64,000 bases of DNA. It comes from Meconema thalassinum. Lineage: Eukaryota > Arthropoda > Insecta > Orthoptera > Tettigoniidae. A program made the translations under genes and the position numbers. Where the stretch lies: the NCBI GenBank assembly GCA_946902985.2, contig OX336389.2, positions 980,900,482-980,964,481 on the forward strand, written 5' to 3'. Every line of letters starts with the position of its first letter. The stretch's first letter is position 1. Below the pieces are notes generated by a model, which worked only from the letters and a program-made list of their open reading frames with translations, did no database searches and was not told where the DNA came from. Positions 1 through 12,092 of this stretch are shown here, one piece after another.

Positions 1-89
1 GCGGATGGTGGTCAGAGACGGTGCAGAGCAGTTAAGATAGCGAGAGAGTAGCTGAGTGCAAGTATCTTTATTCAGTCAACCAAAAACGA

Positions 90-190
90 TGGTCCCTTTT
101 GTCTAATCCCTTTGGACTGACCCCTTTTGATTGATTGCTTTTGACTGACCCCCCCCCCCCCCCTTTCGACTGGTCCCGTTAGATTGGTCC
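90..190. repeat. Degenerate CCCTTTGGACTGA-type short tandem repeat with C-run
   Basis: Short direct repeats built around CCCTTTGGACTGA and variants run from about 90 to 190 and include a run of about 15 C near 149-163. The same word family forms the minisatellite in the palindrome arms at 32815-32965. This may be a fragment of a related element or of a shared repeat. Confidence 0.55.
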
Positions 191-246
191 ATGGCCAAAA
201 GACTTAACAGTATGGGAGTGGTTCTTTTTTTTTGAACCCGACAGTA

Positions 247-485
247 TGTTCTAACAAAACACAAGACATAGGTTGGTAGAACCCATACTAAGAAACCCAG
301 GAATAGCAAGCTTAGTTATGGAAGGAAGGGTTGAGGACAAGAACTGTAGGGGTAGACCAAGGTTAGAATATGTTAAACAGATTGCATCGGATGCAGGGTG
401 TGGTAGCTATGTATAGACGAAACGATTAGCTCAGAACAGGGAGTCATGGAGAGCTGTGTTAAACCAGTCAAAGACTGAAGACGTA
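247..485 (+). pseudogene. LINE reverse transcriptase C-terminal fragment (copy 1)
   Basis: Conceptual translation gives the tail of a non-LTR retrotransposon ORF2, including a GRPRLEYVKQIA motif followed by an AWR/SWRAVLNQSK-like end. This is the usual region after the RT fingers/palm/thumb of insect LINEs. It has no start, and frame breaks are present, so it is a 5'-truncated relic. A second copy lies at 1513-1758 and a diverged relative sits in each palindrome arm (36226-36375 and 40368-40515). The clade cannot be assigned from so short a piece. Confidence 0.7.
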
Positions 486-794
486 AACACACATTACACG
501 CACGGTGATGTATATATAAAAATGATTACAATGAACAGTATGCCTTGCCGACCTGGCTTGGTAAGAATACACCGTAGCTTGCAATAAGTGTCACGTTACA
601 ATCTAAGAAGTGTCACGTTACACTTCCGCCAAAGCAACAGCTAGCTCTACTGTGAGTGTGATAAATCTAACGTATTGATTACTCAGACAAAACACACACT
701 AAAGTATAGTATACTGGGCTACATGATCACAATATTGCAAGGCTCATAAAGAATCAACAACAACAACAGCAACAACTAATATTCATGAAACATT

Positions 795-1141
795 TCTTGG
801 TGTAATGACTAGTATTCTTGTCGGTCACCTATCAAGTCAGGGTTTGATTCATGACTCTGCTAACAAATTTAATTCAGGTTTGAGGGCTACAAATGGGGTA
901 CACTCAGTCTTATGAGACAAAACTGAGAAGATGTGGGGTTAGACTTTTACCTCAGCCATTCTGTGATTTTCCACTTCTACTCCAGGCAAATGCTGGAAAA
1001 TAACTCAACTGAAGGCCTCGGCCGCCTCTTTTCAATCCTCATCAGAATTATAAATACACACACTAATACAGCCAACACAATCATACAGGGTATCAGACAA
1101 ATTCCACACTCACCAAGTAGGCTACACGGGGCTATATGACC
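795..1141 (+). repeat. tRNA-derived SINE, copy 1
   Basis: The head resembles a decayed tRNA with an A-box-like stretch near 798 and a GGGTTTGATTC B-box-like stretch near 840. A body follows with 'CACTCAGTCTTATGAG', 'CTCAGCCATTCTG' and 'CTCCAGGCAAATGCTGG'. The tail reads TATCAGACAAATTCCACAC and then GGCTACA. The same body recurs at 1195-1485 and, reversed, at 9360-9640. The tail alone recurs near 680-735 and 3060-3115. Confidence 0.6.
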
Positions 1142-1194
1142 ACGATGTCAAATTCCCCTCAAATGAAACAAAAAGCAACTAATGAAATATTAAT

Positions 1195-1485
1195 GTCCGC
1201 CTCGTGTTGTAGCGGTTAGTATACTTGAATGCCACCGCTAGGCTTGGATTTAATTCATGGCTTTGCCAAGAAATTTAATTCAGGTCTGAATGCTGGAACG
1301 GTGATACACTCAGTCTTGTGTGAAAAGAGAAGGGTTTGATTACCACTTCAGTCACCTAGAAGTGGGTTTAGATGGTTTCCACTCGTACTTCAGGCGAATG
1401 CTGGGATGGTTCCTAAATTAAGGCCACGGCAGCCTCCTTTCCAATCCTCATTTTGAATTACAAGTACACACACACTTACTGCCAT
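1195..1485 (+). repeat. tRNA-derived SINE, copy 2
   Basis: Same family as the copy ending at 1141. It has a GTTGTAGCGGTTAG A-box-like head, then 'CACTCAGTCTTGTG', 'CTTCAGGCGAATGCTGGGATGG' shared in shortened form, and 'AAGGCCACGGCAGCC'. It lies directly 5' of the second LINE tail and lacks the TATCAGACAAATT tail of copy 1. Confidence is moderate because the tRNA head is decayed. Confidence 0.6.
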
Positions 1486-1512
1486 TACATTAGCACTGGT
1501 TATATTTTTTAG

Positions 1513-1758
1513 CATATTCTAACAAAAACACAAGAGATAGGTTGGTAGAACACATACTAAGAAACCCAGGAATAGCAAGCTTAGTTATGGAAGGAAGGGT
1601 AAAGGACAAGAACTGTAGGGGTAGACCAAGGTTAGAATATGTTAAACAGATTGCTTCAATGTAGGGGTATGGTAGCTATGTAGAGATGAAACGATTAGCT
1701 CAGGGTAGGGAGGTATGGAGAACTGCATTAAAACAATCAAAGACTAAAGACTTAAACA
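1513..1758 (+). pseudogene. LINE reverse transcriptase C-terminal fragment (copy 2)
   Basis: This is nearly the same sequence as 247-485. In one frame it reads RLVEHILRNPGIASL, then GRPRLEYVKQIA, and after a one-base shift EMKRLAQGREVWRTAL. Both copies start at the same word (TATTCTAACAAAA), which suggests either the same truncation point or a segmental duplication of the LINE tail together with the SINE. No catalytic RT motif is present. Confidence 0.7.
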
Positions 1759-2190
1759 GTATAGAATTTTTTACACTCACCTGTATCAGGATTCGCTTAT
1801 CCATGGAAGTAAACATTAGCTTGTTAGCAAAACCACCAATATTAGGAAAGGCAATGCTTAGAGTGCCAAATTTTAACATGTAGGTGATTAACTGCAGAAG
1901 ATGTAAAAACATTTGTATTCAACACACGGGGTGGGGGTAATGACACAAATGCCCCTTAACCTGAATGCACTTACATAAATGACAGAAATATTTCGTTAAC
2001 AAGCCTGGATCCCTTACAAGACTGAACTGCTGCGATGTCTCTATCATGCTCACTTGCACTGATGATGACTTTGCTGTAATTTAATCTGCTTCCGCTTGTC
2101 GACAATCTGTTTACATTGACTTTTAGTAGCAGCAAGTAAGATCCAAAGAGAGAAAATGGAACACTTCATGCTGTATTGGTTAACAGTTTA

Positions 2191-2420
2191 GCAGCCCCTG
2201 TGGTGTAGGGGTAGCGCGCCTGCCTCTCACCCGGAGATCCCGGGTTTGATTCCCGGCTCTGTCAGGGGATTTAAGAAACTGACGTGAGGACTGAAACAAG
2301 GTGCACTCAGCCTCATGAGGCTAAACAGGGAAGAGGTGGGGTTTAGTTCACACATTAACCAACATGGACGGGTTTTTCGTTGGTTTTACACGTTTAGTCT
2401 AGACAAATACTTGTTGTTGT
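2191..2420 (+). repeat. tRNA-derived SINE, second subfamily
   Basis: This has a clear tRNA-like head with A-box GTGTAGGGGTAGCGCGCC at about 2203 and B-box GGGTTTGATTCCC at about 2254. A body with GGTGCACTCAGCCTCATGAG follows. The sequence ends near a short GTT repeat around 2415. The head is better preserved than in the SINEs at 795 and 1195. Confidence 0.7.
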
Positions 2421-3362
2421 TCCTAGGGGCAACACTAGCTCTTTCACAAAACTGACCTAATGTATTAAGGTATAGCCTGGTCTTTAAACCACTGTTTGCA
2501 ATTATATAGGGTTTATGATCCCTAATTAGCAGATAGCACAGCGGTTTCTCATACTTTTAAAACCATTACTTTAAAATTGTTTATTACTAAATCATACCAT
2601 TGTCTCTTAGACAGACTTTGCTTTTTCTTTTACCTTTTTTGTTTTCCTTAGATGAACTTATTAACCTTTTAAGGCCTAGGATCTAGATAGGCAATCTCTA
2701 CCATTTTCATTACATAGTTCTATCACTTGAGTTAGCTCACACAAACAGCTTTATTTAACATGTTAATTTATAACGTAGCCGGCTGTTCCATGTCATAGAT
2801 TTATGGCATGAAAAAGAACCTTTCACTAACTACACTTGTGGAAGCTGAAATTTGTAGGTTAGTTTGATTACGCTATATTAGTTCCAACGTTCACTAAGTA
2901 CTAGCTTCAATGGCATTTAGTAACCACGTCCACAGCTAGGTGTTGTGTTTGATAGCATTTGATAACAAAACTAGGAACTACTTGAAAATATTATTCGTCT
3001 GCGGTCCTTTTACCTGAATCACAGATTATACGCACTAATAGAACCATTACAATTAACACCGGTTATCAGACAAATTCTACACACACTCAAAGTATAGGGG
3101 GCTACATGACTGAGTTGTAACAGCCTCTAGTTACCCCGTTGTCATTGCTCTGCACCAGCAATTAATGTAACATTCTTATAACAGTTTTAGACCTATATGT
3201 TTATGGTTTTCACTATACCTAAGGTTAGATGGGGCGTTGGATAGGTTGCTTATCTCTTAACTAAGCATAAAGAGTTTGATTTACTCTTGGCTAATATATT
3301 ATAGATTTTGAAATTAATTCTTACACTCATAGTACCTAGTATATATATATATTTACTGTCTA
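2421..3362. other. Anonymous AT-rich stretch
   Basis: No coding sequence is recognised. It contains only a SINE tail fragment around 3060-3115 (TATCAGACAAATTCTACAC then GGCTACATGA) and a short TA microsatellite near 3340-3352. Confidence 0.5.
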
Positions 3363-3745
3363 CAGGCCGGACGTTTGTTTTAGACGATTGCCCTTGACCT
3401 TGAAGCCTGCGGGTGAGCCTGTATACAGTCGCTCTCTCACCCTATCGCTTCACATTTGTCACCACCGATCTGATGTAATGGCATTCCAGACGTGAGCACG
3501 TGGCGACACCGACTTGCAGACAGTACAGTCAACGTCGAAGTATTGTGCGACGCGGAAGTACACTTTACGTGTTTACGAACAGAACGTCATTATATTTGCC
3601 AATGACTGTACTTCAGTAGGAGTGTGCGACAGCTTAGTCAATCATCGGACCGCTTGGGGCAGCTGATAACAACACAGGTACTGCAGTAACTCGCCTCCAG
3701 GCTTCCATTAAGATTTTTCACTCGTCTAAAAAAACGTCCGGCCTG
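3363..3745. mobile_element. TA-flanked MITE (Tc1/mariner-type), 383 bp
   Basis: The left end reads CAGGCCGGACGTTTG and the right end is its reverse complement CGTCCGGCCTG, with the match extending inward to TTTTAGACGA (about 25 bp with one mismatch). The element is flanked on both sides by TA (3361-3362 and 3746-3747), which is the Tc1/mariner target duplication. No transposase fragment is visible inside. It is probably non-autonomous. Confidence 0.8.
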
Positions 3746-4104
3746 TACCCAGCCTAAGCTTGAAAAGCACTTTGGCACCAGGCTATTTTTCATCATGATG
3801 AATAAATAATTTTCTACAGAAACCTGCTTGAGATGTCCTTTTCAGAATGGAGAAAACCACATTAAAATCCATTCAGTGATTCTCGAGATTACTTGTAATA
3901 TTCAAGAATCGAGGACTTTGTTTTATACTAAGTAGAGATTTTTAGTATAGTTCTCTGTTTTAGCTTTTAGAGCTGGGAAACGAATTAAGACTCAAGTGCA
4001 TTAGCCTCTCAATGTTTACAATGTGGTGATGTACCTATAAATCTTTTGGATCATGCTAATAAAGTATTATTGCAAAGCTAAACAACGTTTGACAGCCTGT
4101 GATC

Positions 4105-5830
4105 TATAAATTAGCATTTGCAAATTACCATTCACGTTGTTGTTCACAGATCTGAACCAATATTTGTATACTTACTTTTTGGAACCAAGCGCGTAACACT
4201 GTCCACTTTCAATATCCCTGCATTTAGGTCCTTTGGCACAAATCTACACAGTTTCACCGATCTGAACAAACATTTGTATACCTACCTTTTGCAACCCTGA
4301 GGGTAACACAGTCCACTTTAAATTTCGGACAGACCACTCCATTCCCTGTTTTTAGGCCCTTTAGCACAAATCTACACCGTCTCACCGATCTGAACCAAAC
4401 TTTGTATACTTACCCGTTGGAACCCTGCGAGTAACACTGTCCACTTAAAATTTTGGACTGACCTCTCCATTCCCTGCATTTAGGCCCTTTGGCACAAATC
4501 AACACCGTTTCACCGATCTGCAACAATTGTATACTTACCCTTTGGAACCATGCGGGTAACACTGTCTACTTGAAATTTCGGACAGACCACCCCATTCCCT
4601 GCATTTAGGCCCTTTGGCACAAATCTACACCGTTTCACCGATCTGAACAAAAATGTGTCTAGTTACCCTGTCCACATTATATTTCGACAGACCACACCAA
4701 TCCCTGCATTTAGGCCCTTTGGCATAAATCTACACAGTTTCACCGATCTGAACCAAAATTTGTATACCTACCCTTTGGAACCCTGCAGGTAACACCGTCC
4801 ACCTTAAATTTCGGACAGACCACTCCGTTTCCTGTATTTAGGCCCTTTGGCACAAATCTACACCGTTTCACCGATCTGAACCAAACGTTGTATACATACC
4901 CTTTGGAACCCTGCACGTAACACTGTCCACTTTAAATTTCGGACTGACCTCTCCATTCCCTGCTTTTAGGCCCTATGGCACAAATCTACATAGTTTCACC
5001 TATCTGAACCAAAATTTGTCTACTTATCCTTTGGCACCCTGCGGGTAACACTGTCCACTTTAAATTTCTCTGCATTTAGGCCCTTTGGAACAAATCTACA
5101 CCATTTGACCGTTCTGAACCAAAATTTGTACTTACCCTTTGGATCCCTGCGAGTATCAATGTCCACATTATATTTCGGACAGACCACTCCATTCCCCGCA
5201 TTTAGGCCCTTTGGCACAAATCAACATAGTTTCACCGATGTGAACCAAAATTTGTATACTTACCCTTTGGAACCCTGCGGGTAACACTGTCCACTTTAAT
5301 TTCCCCTGCATTTAGGTCCGTTGGCACAAATCTACACCGTTTCACCGATCTGAGCCAAATTTTACATACTTACCCTTTGGAACCCGACGAGTAACACTGT
5401 CCACTTTAATTTTCGGACAGACCACTCTATTCCCTGCATTTAGGCCCTTTGGAAAATATCTACACCGTTTCACCGATTTGAACCAAATTTTACATACTTA
5501 CCCTTTGGATCCCGACGAGTAACACTGTCTGCATGAAATTTCAGACAGACCACTCCATTCTCTGCATTTAGGCCCTTTGGCATAAATCTACATCGTTTCA
5601 CCGATCTGAACCAAACTTTATGTACTTAGGCTACCCTTTGGAACTCTGCGAGTAACACTGTCTAGGCTACTTGAAATTTCGGACACTCCATTCCCTGCTT
5701 CTAGGCATTTTAGTTCAAATCTGCACCGTTTCTCTTAATTGCACCAAATTTTACATACCCTTTAAACCCCTGCTGGCAACACTGTCCACTTGATATTTTG
5801 GAGAATCTTCTCCATTCCCTACATTTACAA
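4105..5830. repeat. Satellite array, ~14 units of about 105-130 bp
   Basis: Each unit carries GCATTTAGGCCCTTTGGCAC, then TTTCACCGATCTGAACC, then CCTTTGGAACCCTGCGGGTAACAC. I count 14 occurrences of the last block between 4175 and 5780. Two unit lengths alternate irregularly: most units include a ~20 bp TTTCGGACAGACCACTCC block, while those near 4200, 5060 and 5300 lack it. Short open frames inside the array are artefacts of the repeat. The edges are diverged, as expected for an array that exchanges mainly internally. Confidence 0.9.
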
Positions 5831-8089
5831 TAACAGACAAGAGAAACTTGAGAACCACGTTTTTGGCCCTAGAACCATTCATGTCCGTAGTAGTGTATTT
5901 GTAAGAATATTTTATTAAGTCTATTGTTGGCTGGCAATGCGGGCTGCATCACACCGCACCTACCCGTGCTCTGGTGCAGAATTGCAAAAAATTGTTACAT
6001 GTTGCGCTGCTTATAAATTGCAGTCACGGGGAGTAATTAGTGCAAAAAGATTTCTTAGCCCCCTTAAAACAGTTATAATGAAAATATTTTGCCTCTGTAT
6101 AAGTGCGATGGTGTTGGTGCAGTACATTGAGGTTATCAAATGCAATATGCGTTGGTGCTTTCAAATTTACTTTCATTTATTCCGATACTTATCCTTGAGC
6201 GCTATGTGGCGATAAATAACACTATTGCTCCCTCGGGAGGTCGGAACTGCCGAAGTGCTGATTGTTTTTCTATTGCGCTATGTGACAAATGCCGACACTA
6301 TCGGTCTCTACTTTTCTAACAGCCAGTGAGATATACGCCCTAGGCAGTGTCTTTTATCTCACGTACTCTTCTTTCCAATCATATTTTTCAATTAGTTTTT
6401 AAATTACATGTGTCAGTTCTGTAGTTAATAAATAGCGGTTCCCCTGTTCATTATTATCATTATCATTATCATTACGGGAAAAAAGACCTGGATGCTACGC
6501 CCATTATACTGTACTACTTATCACCCCCACTAGGCTACCACCGCCACAAAAGTTGTTTTTTGTTAGTTTAAGTATCATGTGCCAGTTCTGTAGTAGTATT
6601 CATTATCATCCATAAAACAAATAAATCCACCGGGCGAAGCCGGGCACTACTGATAGTTCTTTAATTATCAAGGAGATGTTGCACCTAGATGCTTTGAATT
6701 AGTATGATTATGACTAGGTTGTGAGACTTGATGCCCAATATTTGACACAACTTAAGGTGAGTGGAGGTCCTGAAGACTTAACAGGATGCTTAGCCTGATG
6801 AATGGACAATATGATGAGGTGTCAATTTATTGTGTAGACTTGTATGATTATGTTGGGAATGTTGTACAGGTCAGATAGGAAGGTTGTGTTATTTATTCCA
6901 TGTGTAAGATTTCGACAGAATTTAGGATGTTTAATAGCTGGATGGTTACTTTAACATTAAACGTTGGAGGTGGTACAGTCCTATCAAAGATTATATTTTA
7001 TGGTGGATTGTAGGGTCAATGTCACTAAAATTTATTTTTCATGAAACATTTTAATGCTTAGGGGTTTATTTTATGCCCCATCTGGTAGATATTTATCAAT
7101 TTTTATTTTAGTTAGGACTTCTCTAAAGGATTTTATAGAACTTAAAAGTAGACTGTTTTTTCCTTCAGGAGGGATTTTATTAGCTAGATCTTTCGGTAAT
7201 TAACGTTGTTGCCCAACATGAGAGTTGGTTAGCGATATTTCGACATTCCTAATAAAGTCAAAGTACAATTTTAATTAATGCTCGGATTATTTGATGTAAA
7301 TTTGAATTTGTCCTATTCTTGTTGGATACTACCCGAGATACCTGTCTGTGCTGTCGAGGATATATGCTTCTGGTTGCAATGGGTGATTGTTTTCAGTCTT
7401 CAACCCAATATCCCGGAGCAAACGGGCACAATATATATATACACACGTGATGCTCAATATTCATCCACAATATTAACAGATTCTACGATATGGAGTCTAG
7501 GGCTCAAATGTTCTGGGAATGTTACTAGGCAGTCGGTAGTCCTGTGATTTCTTTAAGACATACATTCAACATGCTAAATTAGGTAAAATTCCATAAATTA
7601 GTATGTCAGTTGAACATTATACACATGCATATAATTATGTTGGTAGCACCAACTTTGACGATTTACTCTAAATTTGTCTAAAACACTTACACTGAGCTAA
7701 GTTTCAAGGTTATTTCCATACAGCTATTCCAAGATATTGACTCAAGGATTCAAAAGTCACGAGATCATCAATACACGGTTGGTAGCCCTTGTAACTCTTA
7801 CAATAAGCACTGTTATAAGTTCTAAACCATACTTTGCATATAGAAAGCGGATGAAATATATTCGTTAGTATGGAAGTTACATGCAGTTAAACATTGAAAG
7901 TATTAACGTGTCGAGAATCGCGTTGGCAATACTGTCATGAAAGGGTTACTAAAATTAATTGATGGGAGGGGGGCACACAAAGAGACAAACAGAAGGACAG
8001 ATAGACATTCACACATCTGCCCGGGTGATCTCATAAGTCGACATGTTCTAAATCCTTTTCCAAAATGTGAAAAGTAGGCAAAACATATC
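5831..8089. other. Anonymous sequence, no gene recognised
   Basis: Short open frames occur but none resembles a known protein. An ATTATC microsatellite lies at about 6450-6473. A GGGCGAAGCCGGGCAC hairpin-like word at about 6634 resembles the 3' ends of some insect repeats. Around 7990-8040 lies a segment that in reverse complement resembles 9728-9790 (CTTATGAGATCAC then GGGTGTGTG-like sequence), an inverted pair of some dispersed repeat. Confidence 0.45.
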
Positions 8090-8345
8090 TAGACGTTGCT
8101 GGTTAACATGTTCATATCTCCCATTACCACAATCCAACTGCGCTCAATTCCTCTCTATACCTACATTCAACCTTCGAAATATCTAGACGTAGGTGGATAC
8201 CATGTTCATATCTCCTATCACCACAATCCAACTGCACTTAATCCCTCTCTATACCTACATTCCACCTTCGAAATGTCTAGACGTAGGTGGATACCATGTT
8301 CATATCTCCCATTACCACAATCCAACTGCACTCAATCCCTCTCTA
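8090..8345. repeat. Minisatellite, ~93 bp unit, about 3 copies
   Basis: The unit contains TCTAGACGTAGGTGGATACC, ATGTTCATATCTCCCAT, ACCACAATCCAACTGCACTC and CCTCTCTATACCTACATTCC. The same unit in the same orientation recurs at 58507-58810. The 155-residue open frame across it is periodic and is a repeat artefact. Confidence 0.85.
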
Positions 8346-8800
8346 TAACTCAGGGACTCGGAACAGAACTGAAATGCGTTACGTACCGCTGTGTTCCACG
8401 TTACGTTATGTATAGCATACCACGGCCCCGAGCTGGCTTGCGGTATCGTTCCGTAACTGTAACTTGGAGCTCGGAACGATATAGCGCTGGAACGGTACAG
8501 CAGGGTCTCGACTCCCAGTTGTACCGAGCATCAAGGTACGTGTTAGCGGAACGTTCCGACTGAAACAGTACATGGCTGGAACGATTTCTCAGCGTTACCA
8601 GTTGGCAAGTTACTCTGCGTACCGTTCTTGGTACTCTAAATAGAATAACGTTTCCACCAGTCAGCCGGTTACACTGTGTACCGTTCCAGGTCCTACCAAC
8701 CAGCCATATGGTTTCTATGCGTATCGTTCCTGGTTCTCAGATAAAAACATGTTCCAACGGAACGTGGGACGGTACAGAGCTGGGACAGTACAGCAGCATT
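8346..8800. mobile_element. GGAACG-rich element with CAGGGACTCGGAACAG end
   Basis: Directly after the minisatellite comes CAGGGACTCGGAACAGAA, followed by many GGAACG/CGTTCC words on both strands. This pattern is typical of hAT-type non-autonomous elements, which have CAGGG-like termini and dense subterminal repeats. A second locus at 58200-58520 has the same end (CAGGGACCCGGAACAGAA) on the opposite strand. I could not place a matching right terminus or a target duplication, so the class is tentative. Confidence 0.4.
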
Positions 8801-9359
8801 TCCCAAAATGTATGTACAGACTATTACACAGTTATTACACTGGCTATTACAACCATTATGGCTATTACACCGAATTTTTACTTAGACTATTACGGCTATT
8901 ATACAGTGTATTTAGTTACCACGTCAATTGTACCGCAGCGTTTATTACGCTGTTTATTATAAACTGTCACATAATAGCCGAATTGCACAATAACTACATC
9001 AAATTACACACCTGTTATCTAGGGGCATTTATTTCAGTATATCGTAATATTCTCCTACCTGGAACCTTGATTAAAAAAAAAACTTTTACTGCATAAACTA
9101 CTATCCCAGTTTGAACGATGCTGGGCCATGTGTAATTCTAGGCAATTTTTTTTTAACATAGGATAATTACTTCTTGAAATATGAATAATAATCAACATAG
9201 TGATTTCATTCCGGGCGCGTGCCCCATCTTTTCGATCGCGGTCACACAGTCATGCGCATACTGTAGCCTACGTTATAAATATGTCTCCTTACAATACGAT
9301 GGATCCCAAGTAATTCGAAATATATCTTGTTGCTTCATATAGGAGTTTGGAACATAGCC
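8801..9359. other. Anonymous stretch with degenerate GGCTATTACA repeats
   Basis: From about 8820 to 8965 the words CTATTACA, GGCTATTAC and TTATTACGCTG recur irregularly on both strands. No gene or element boundary is seen. Confidence 0.4.
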
Positions 9360-9640
9360 TATTGTTCATCAAACCCACGTAGTTGGGGTGTGTATGGAAT
9401 TTGTCTGATAAACTTCGTTATTGTGATGTCTGTAGTAGCGTGTGTATTTGTAATTAAGGCCTGGCTTGGGAACGAGTTGGCCGTGGCCTTGACTTAAGAA
9501 CTATCCACGCATTTTCCTGGAGTAGAAGTGGGAATGCACGGTAAACCACTCTAGGATGGCTAAGATGGGAATCGAACTCACCTTCTAGCAGTGTTGCCAT
9601 ATGAGGCACAGTTTAACCCACACTCCAGCCTTTCGCTCCT
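9360..9640 (-). repeat. tRNA-derived SINE, reverse copy
   Basis: The reverse complement matches the family at 795-1141. It contains the GAATTTGTCTGATAA-type tail near 9398, AAGGCC/GGCCGTGGCC near 9458-9488 and an AGTAGAAGTGGGAA-type block, and ends in a decayed tRNA-like head near 9600-9640. Copies on both strands within 9 kb show dispersed insertion rather than tandem duplication. Confidence 0.55.
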
Positions 9641-10527
9641 TTGTGACCAATAATAGTATTCCTTTCCTAAATGAAACGTCCCGTTCTTGCAGTTCATTTA
9701 CTTGTTAGCCTATTTTCACTTATGAAAAAGTAGGCTTATGAGATCACAGTTTGTCCGGGTGTGTGTGCATTGTGTGTGTCCCTCACCCTAATAAAATCAA
9801 AACGGCTGGAGCAATTTCAATGAAACTCGGTAAGGTCATAGTACTATTTTGTCCGACCCAGACCGTGCTCTTTGAATTTCATTACATCTCACCATTCCAA
9901 CATGACGACTTCGAAATATTTCACCGGCATTGGATATCTCCAAACCTATTACAAGTATCACCCTATTTTTTACGGTGATAAAAGGGCACTACTAGAAGTG
10001 TACCTATGGGACTCTAAAAAACCTGTTAAGTACACAACGAACATGGTGGCCAAGCAAAGTTGAAACATTTAAATAGGCCTTTCTCGCGATTTACCCATCC
10101 GAGCACTGTGGCACATGGTACAGCAAATGTTTATATACCTGGTAATACACTGACATCTAATCTAGTTCAATTGTTTACATAACCTCAAGATGGCGGCTAT
10201 GCGAAATTATAAAATTAAGTTTCAATTTCTTGTGTCCTAATCATGCGATCGAAGTCAACGTTTTAATAATGAACCTCCGCAATTATCGTCATCTAATAGT
10301 ACATAACTCTATGGCCTACATAGTATATAGAAATGCAACATGGCAACCATCTGAAATATTTAGACGGTTCTCAATATCTACGAATCTATTACAGCAATCA
10401 AACTGAAATTTTGTATGTTGATAGAGGCAATTAACATAAGTAGGATATACTGTATGAAAGTAGGCTATTCAGTTCTTCACGGAAGTACTTGTTTGACAAT
10501 GATATCGATTTCCTACAGTGCCGTAAG
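9641..10527. other. Anonymous repeat-like stretch
   Basis: It has GTCCGGGTGTGTGTG near 9754 followed by a GGAGCAATTTCAATGAAACTC block, a type of sequence common in dispersed non-coding insect repeats. A GAAATATTT...ATATCT...CTATTACA motif recurs at about 9914 and 10356. No gene is recognised. Confidence 0.4.
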
Positions 10528-11049
10528 GCTGGTTCACAATTGGCCCGGGAACGAGAACCAGAACGAGAACGTAAACGAGAACGCGAAGCTCCCGGGGCCC
10601 CGGTTCACAATTAGCCCGGGAACGTGAACTTGTGCATGCGCGCGCAATCAGCTATAGCGAAATACTATTAAAACAATCAGCAGGCGCCCACTAGTAAACA
10701 CCAATTACACAACTGAAATGCTTCAGAGGGTTATAATAACTTTATTAAACACACATTGTGCGCTTTAGAGAAGCAAGTTTAGAAAGCGCATTCACATGTT
10801 ATGTTTACATCGCTGGCTACTCCTTCCGTACTGAGCATGCGCATGTACAACGTTTCTGATTGGCTCCGGGAAGCTCCGAGAACGTCAAACACGAAACTTG
10901 ACCATGTTTCCCGTTGGCCTTCCCGGGCTACTTTTAGCTTCTCGTTCCCCGAGATTGGTTGTGAACCGACCCATAAGGTAGCGTGCATTTCAACTTCCTT
11001 CTCGTTCCCGTTCTCGTTCTGGTTCTCGTTCCCGGGCTTTAAATTGGGT
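10528..11049. mobile_element. Inverted-repeat element with GGGAACGAGAACC termini
   Basis: The left side reads GCCCGGGAACGAGAACCAGA and continues AACGAGAACG. The right side carries the reverse complement up to TTCTCGTTCCCGGGC near 11032. A second, inner inverted pair (GGTTCACAATTAGCCCGG near 10600 and GTTGTGAACCGACCC near 10960) makes the terminal repeat compound. Candidate target duplications are GCCGTAAG (10520-10527) and GCTGTAAG (11050-11057), 7 of 8 matching, which fits a hAT-type insertion. The open frames with repeating NENQNEN residues are repeat artefacts. Confidence 0.6.
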
Positions 11050-12092
11050 GCTGTAAGTTCAAAGATTAGAGTTTTGGATACCGGCACTGATAGGGGCCAT
11101 CCTCAGCGCAATCCATTGTATTTTCGAGGCATATTTTTAACGTACAGTATGTGCATGTGTGACAGCAATCAAAACAAGCACGTTGGCTTCTGCTGTGTGA
11201 TGGGGAACGCGCTCAGTCTAAAATCACTATGTTGATTATTATTGGTATTTCAAGATGTACGGTAATTATCCTATGTTTGAATAAATTATTTGCCTGAAAT
11301 TGCAATAATTTGAACCATGCTGCTAATGGCAGAAAGTAGTAGAGTTCTATTTCAAAAAAATCCTTCTCGGCACGCCGGAAAGCAGAGGTAGATTTCACCG
11401 GGCAACGAAAAATATATCGAAATCACTACATTTGTCAATTGTTGCATAACTACAATATTCTACATGTTTAACATGAGAAGCCCCATATTCTTATAATTGA
11501 GAAAACGTTTTGCTCTTGGCGTAAAGGTGGGTCATATCATAAATTCTTTGAGACAAAGGTGTTAAGATACTTTTTAGAGGACTATAACATGCCTAATAAG
11601 GGAGGTATGATTTATTTCTCTCAAACACCATTTTCCCACCTCTCTGGTCTACGTTTCGAGCTATCGATGAACTTTTCGGAGATAAGTATTTGGCCCTTAG
11701 TCTATCCGAAGAATAGCACGAACTTTGAATGGATTCGATTTTTCACTAAGTTACTAAGAAAGTCATAGCGATATTTCACTTTTGCAAAAAAGGCCCCACA
11801 TTTTCATCCCACTGGATGCGATTTTGCCCTTTAACGGACTCCACCGATATTTTGAGCGGTTATATTTTCTGTATAAATTGTAACGTGATTTGTGCAAAAT
11901 GTCGGTAGTTATCGTGTCAACAAAAAAGTGATACATATATAATTCTATAAATTATGTATATACTTTTGAACTGACGATGGCTTTGGGGTCTGGGGGATGT
12001 GATCGGGAAGATATGTCGACATTTTCCGGAATTCACAACATGATACCCATTGCAATGAGTAGCTTTCTAATGAAATCGATCTAAAAACCAAC
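11050..12092. other. Anonymous stretch
   Basis: No recognisable coding sequence, RNA or repeat structure was found beyond short AT-rich runs. Confidence 0.4.

Noticed and set aside
2191..2270. tRNA-like head considered as a functional tRNA gene
   Set aside because: It lacks paired acceptor ends and continues into a SINE body.
4105..5830. Satellite units considered as CRISPR repeats or as a coding repeat
   Set aside because: The whole ~125 bp unit is repeated with no unique spacers; open frames do not persist across units.
6627..6655. GGGCGAAGCCGGGCAC hairpin as a Helitron 3' end
   Set aside because: No CTRR end immediately follows and no matching 5' TC end or Rep/Hel protein is visible.
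10801..11235. 144-residue open frame
   Set aside because: It spans the terminal inverted repeat of a transposon, has a low-complexity FSFPFSFWFSFP segment and matches nothing known.
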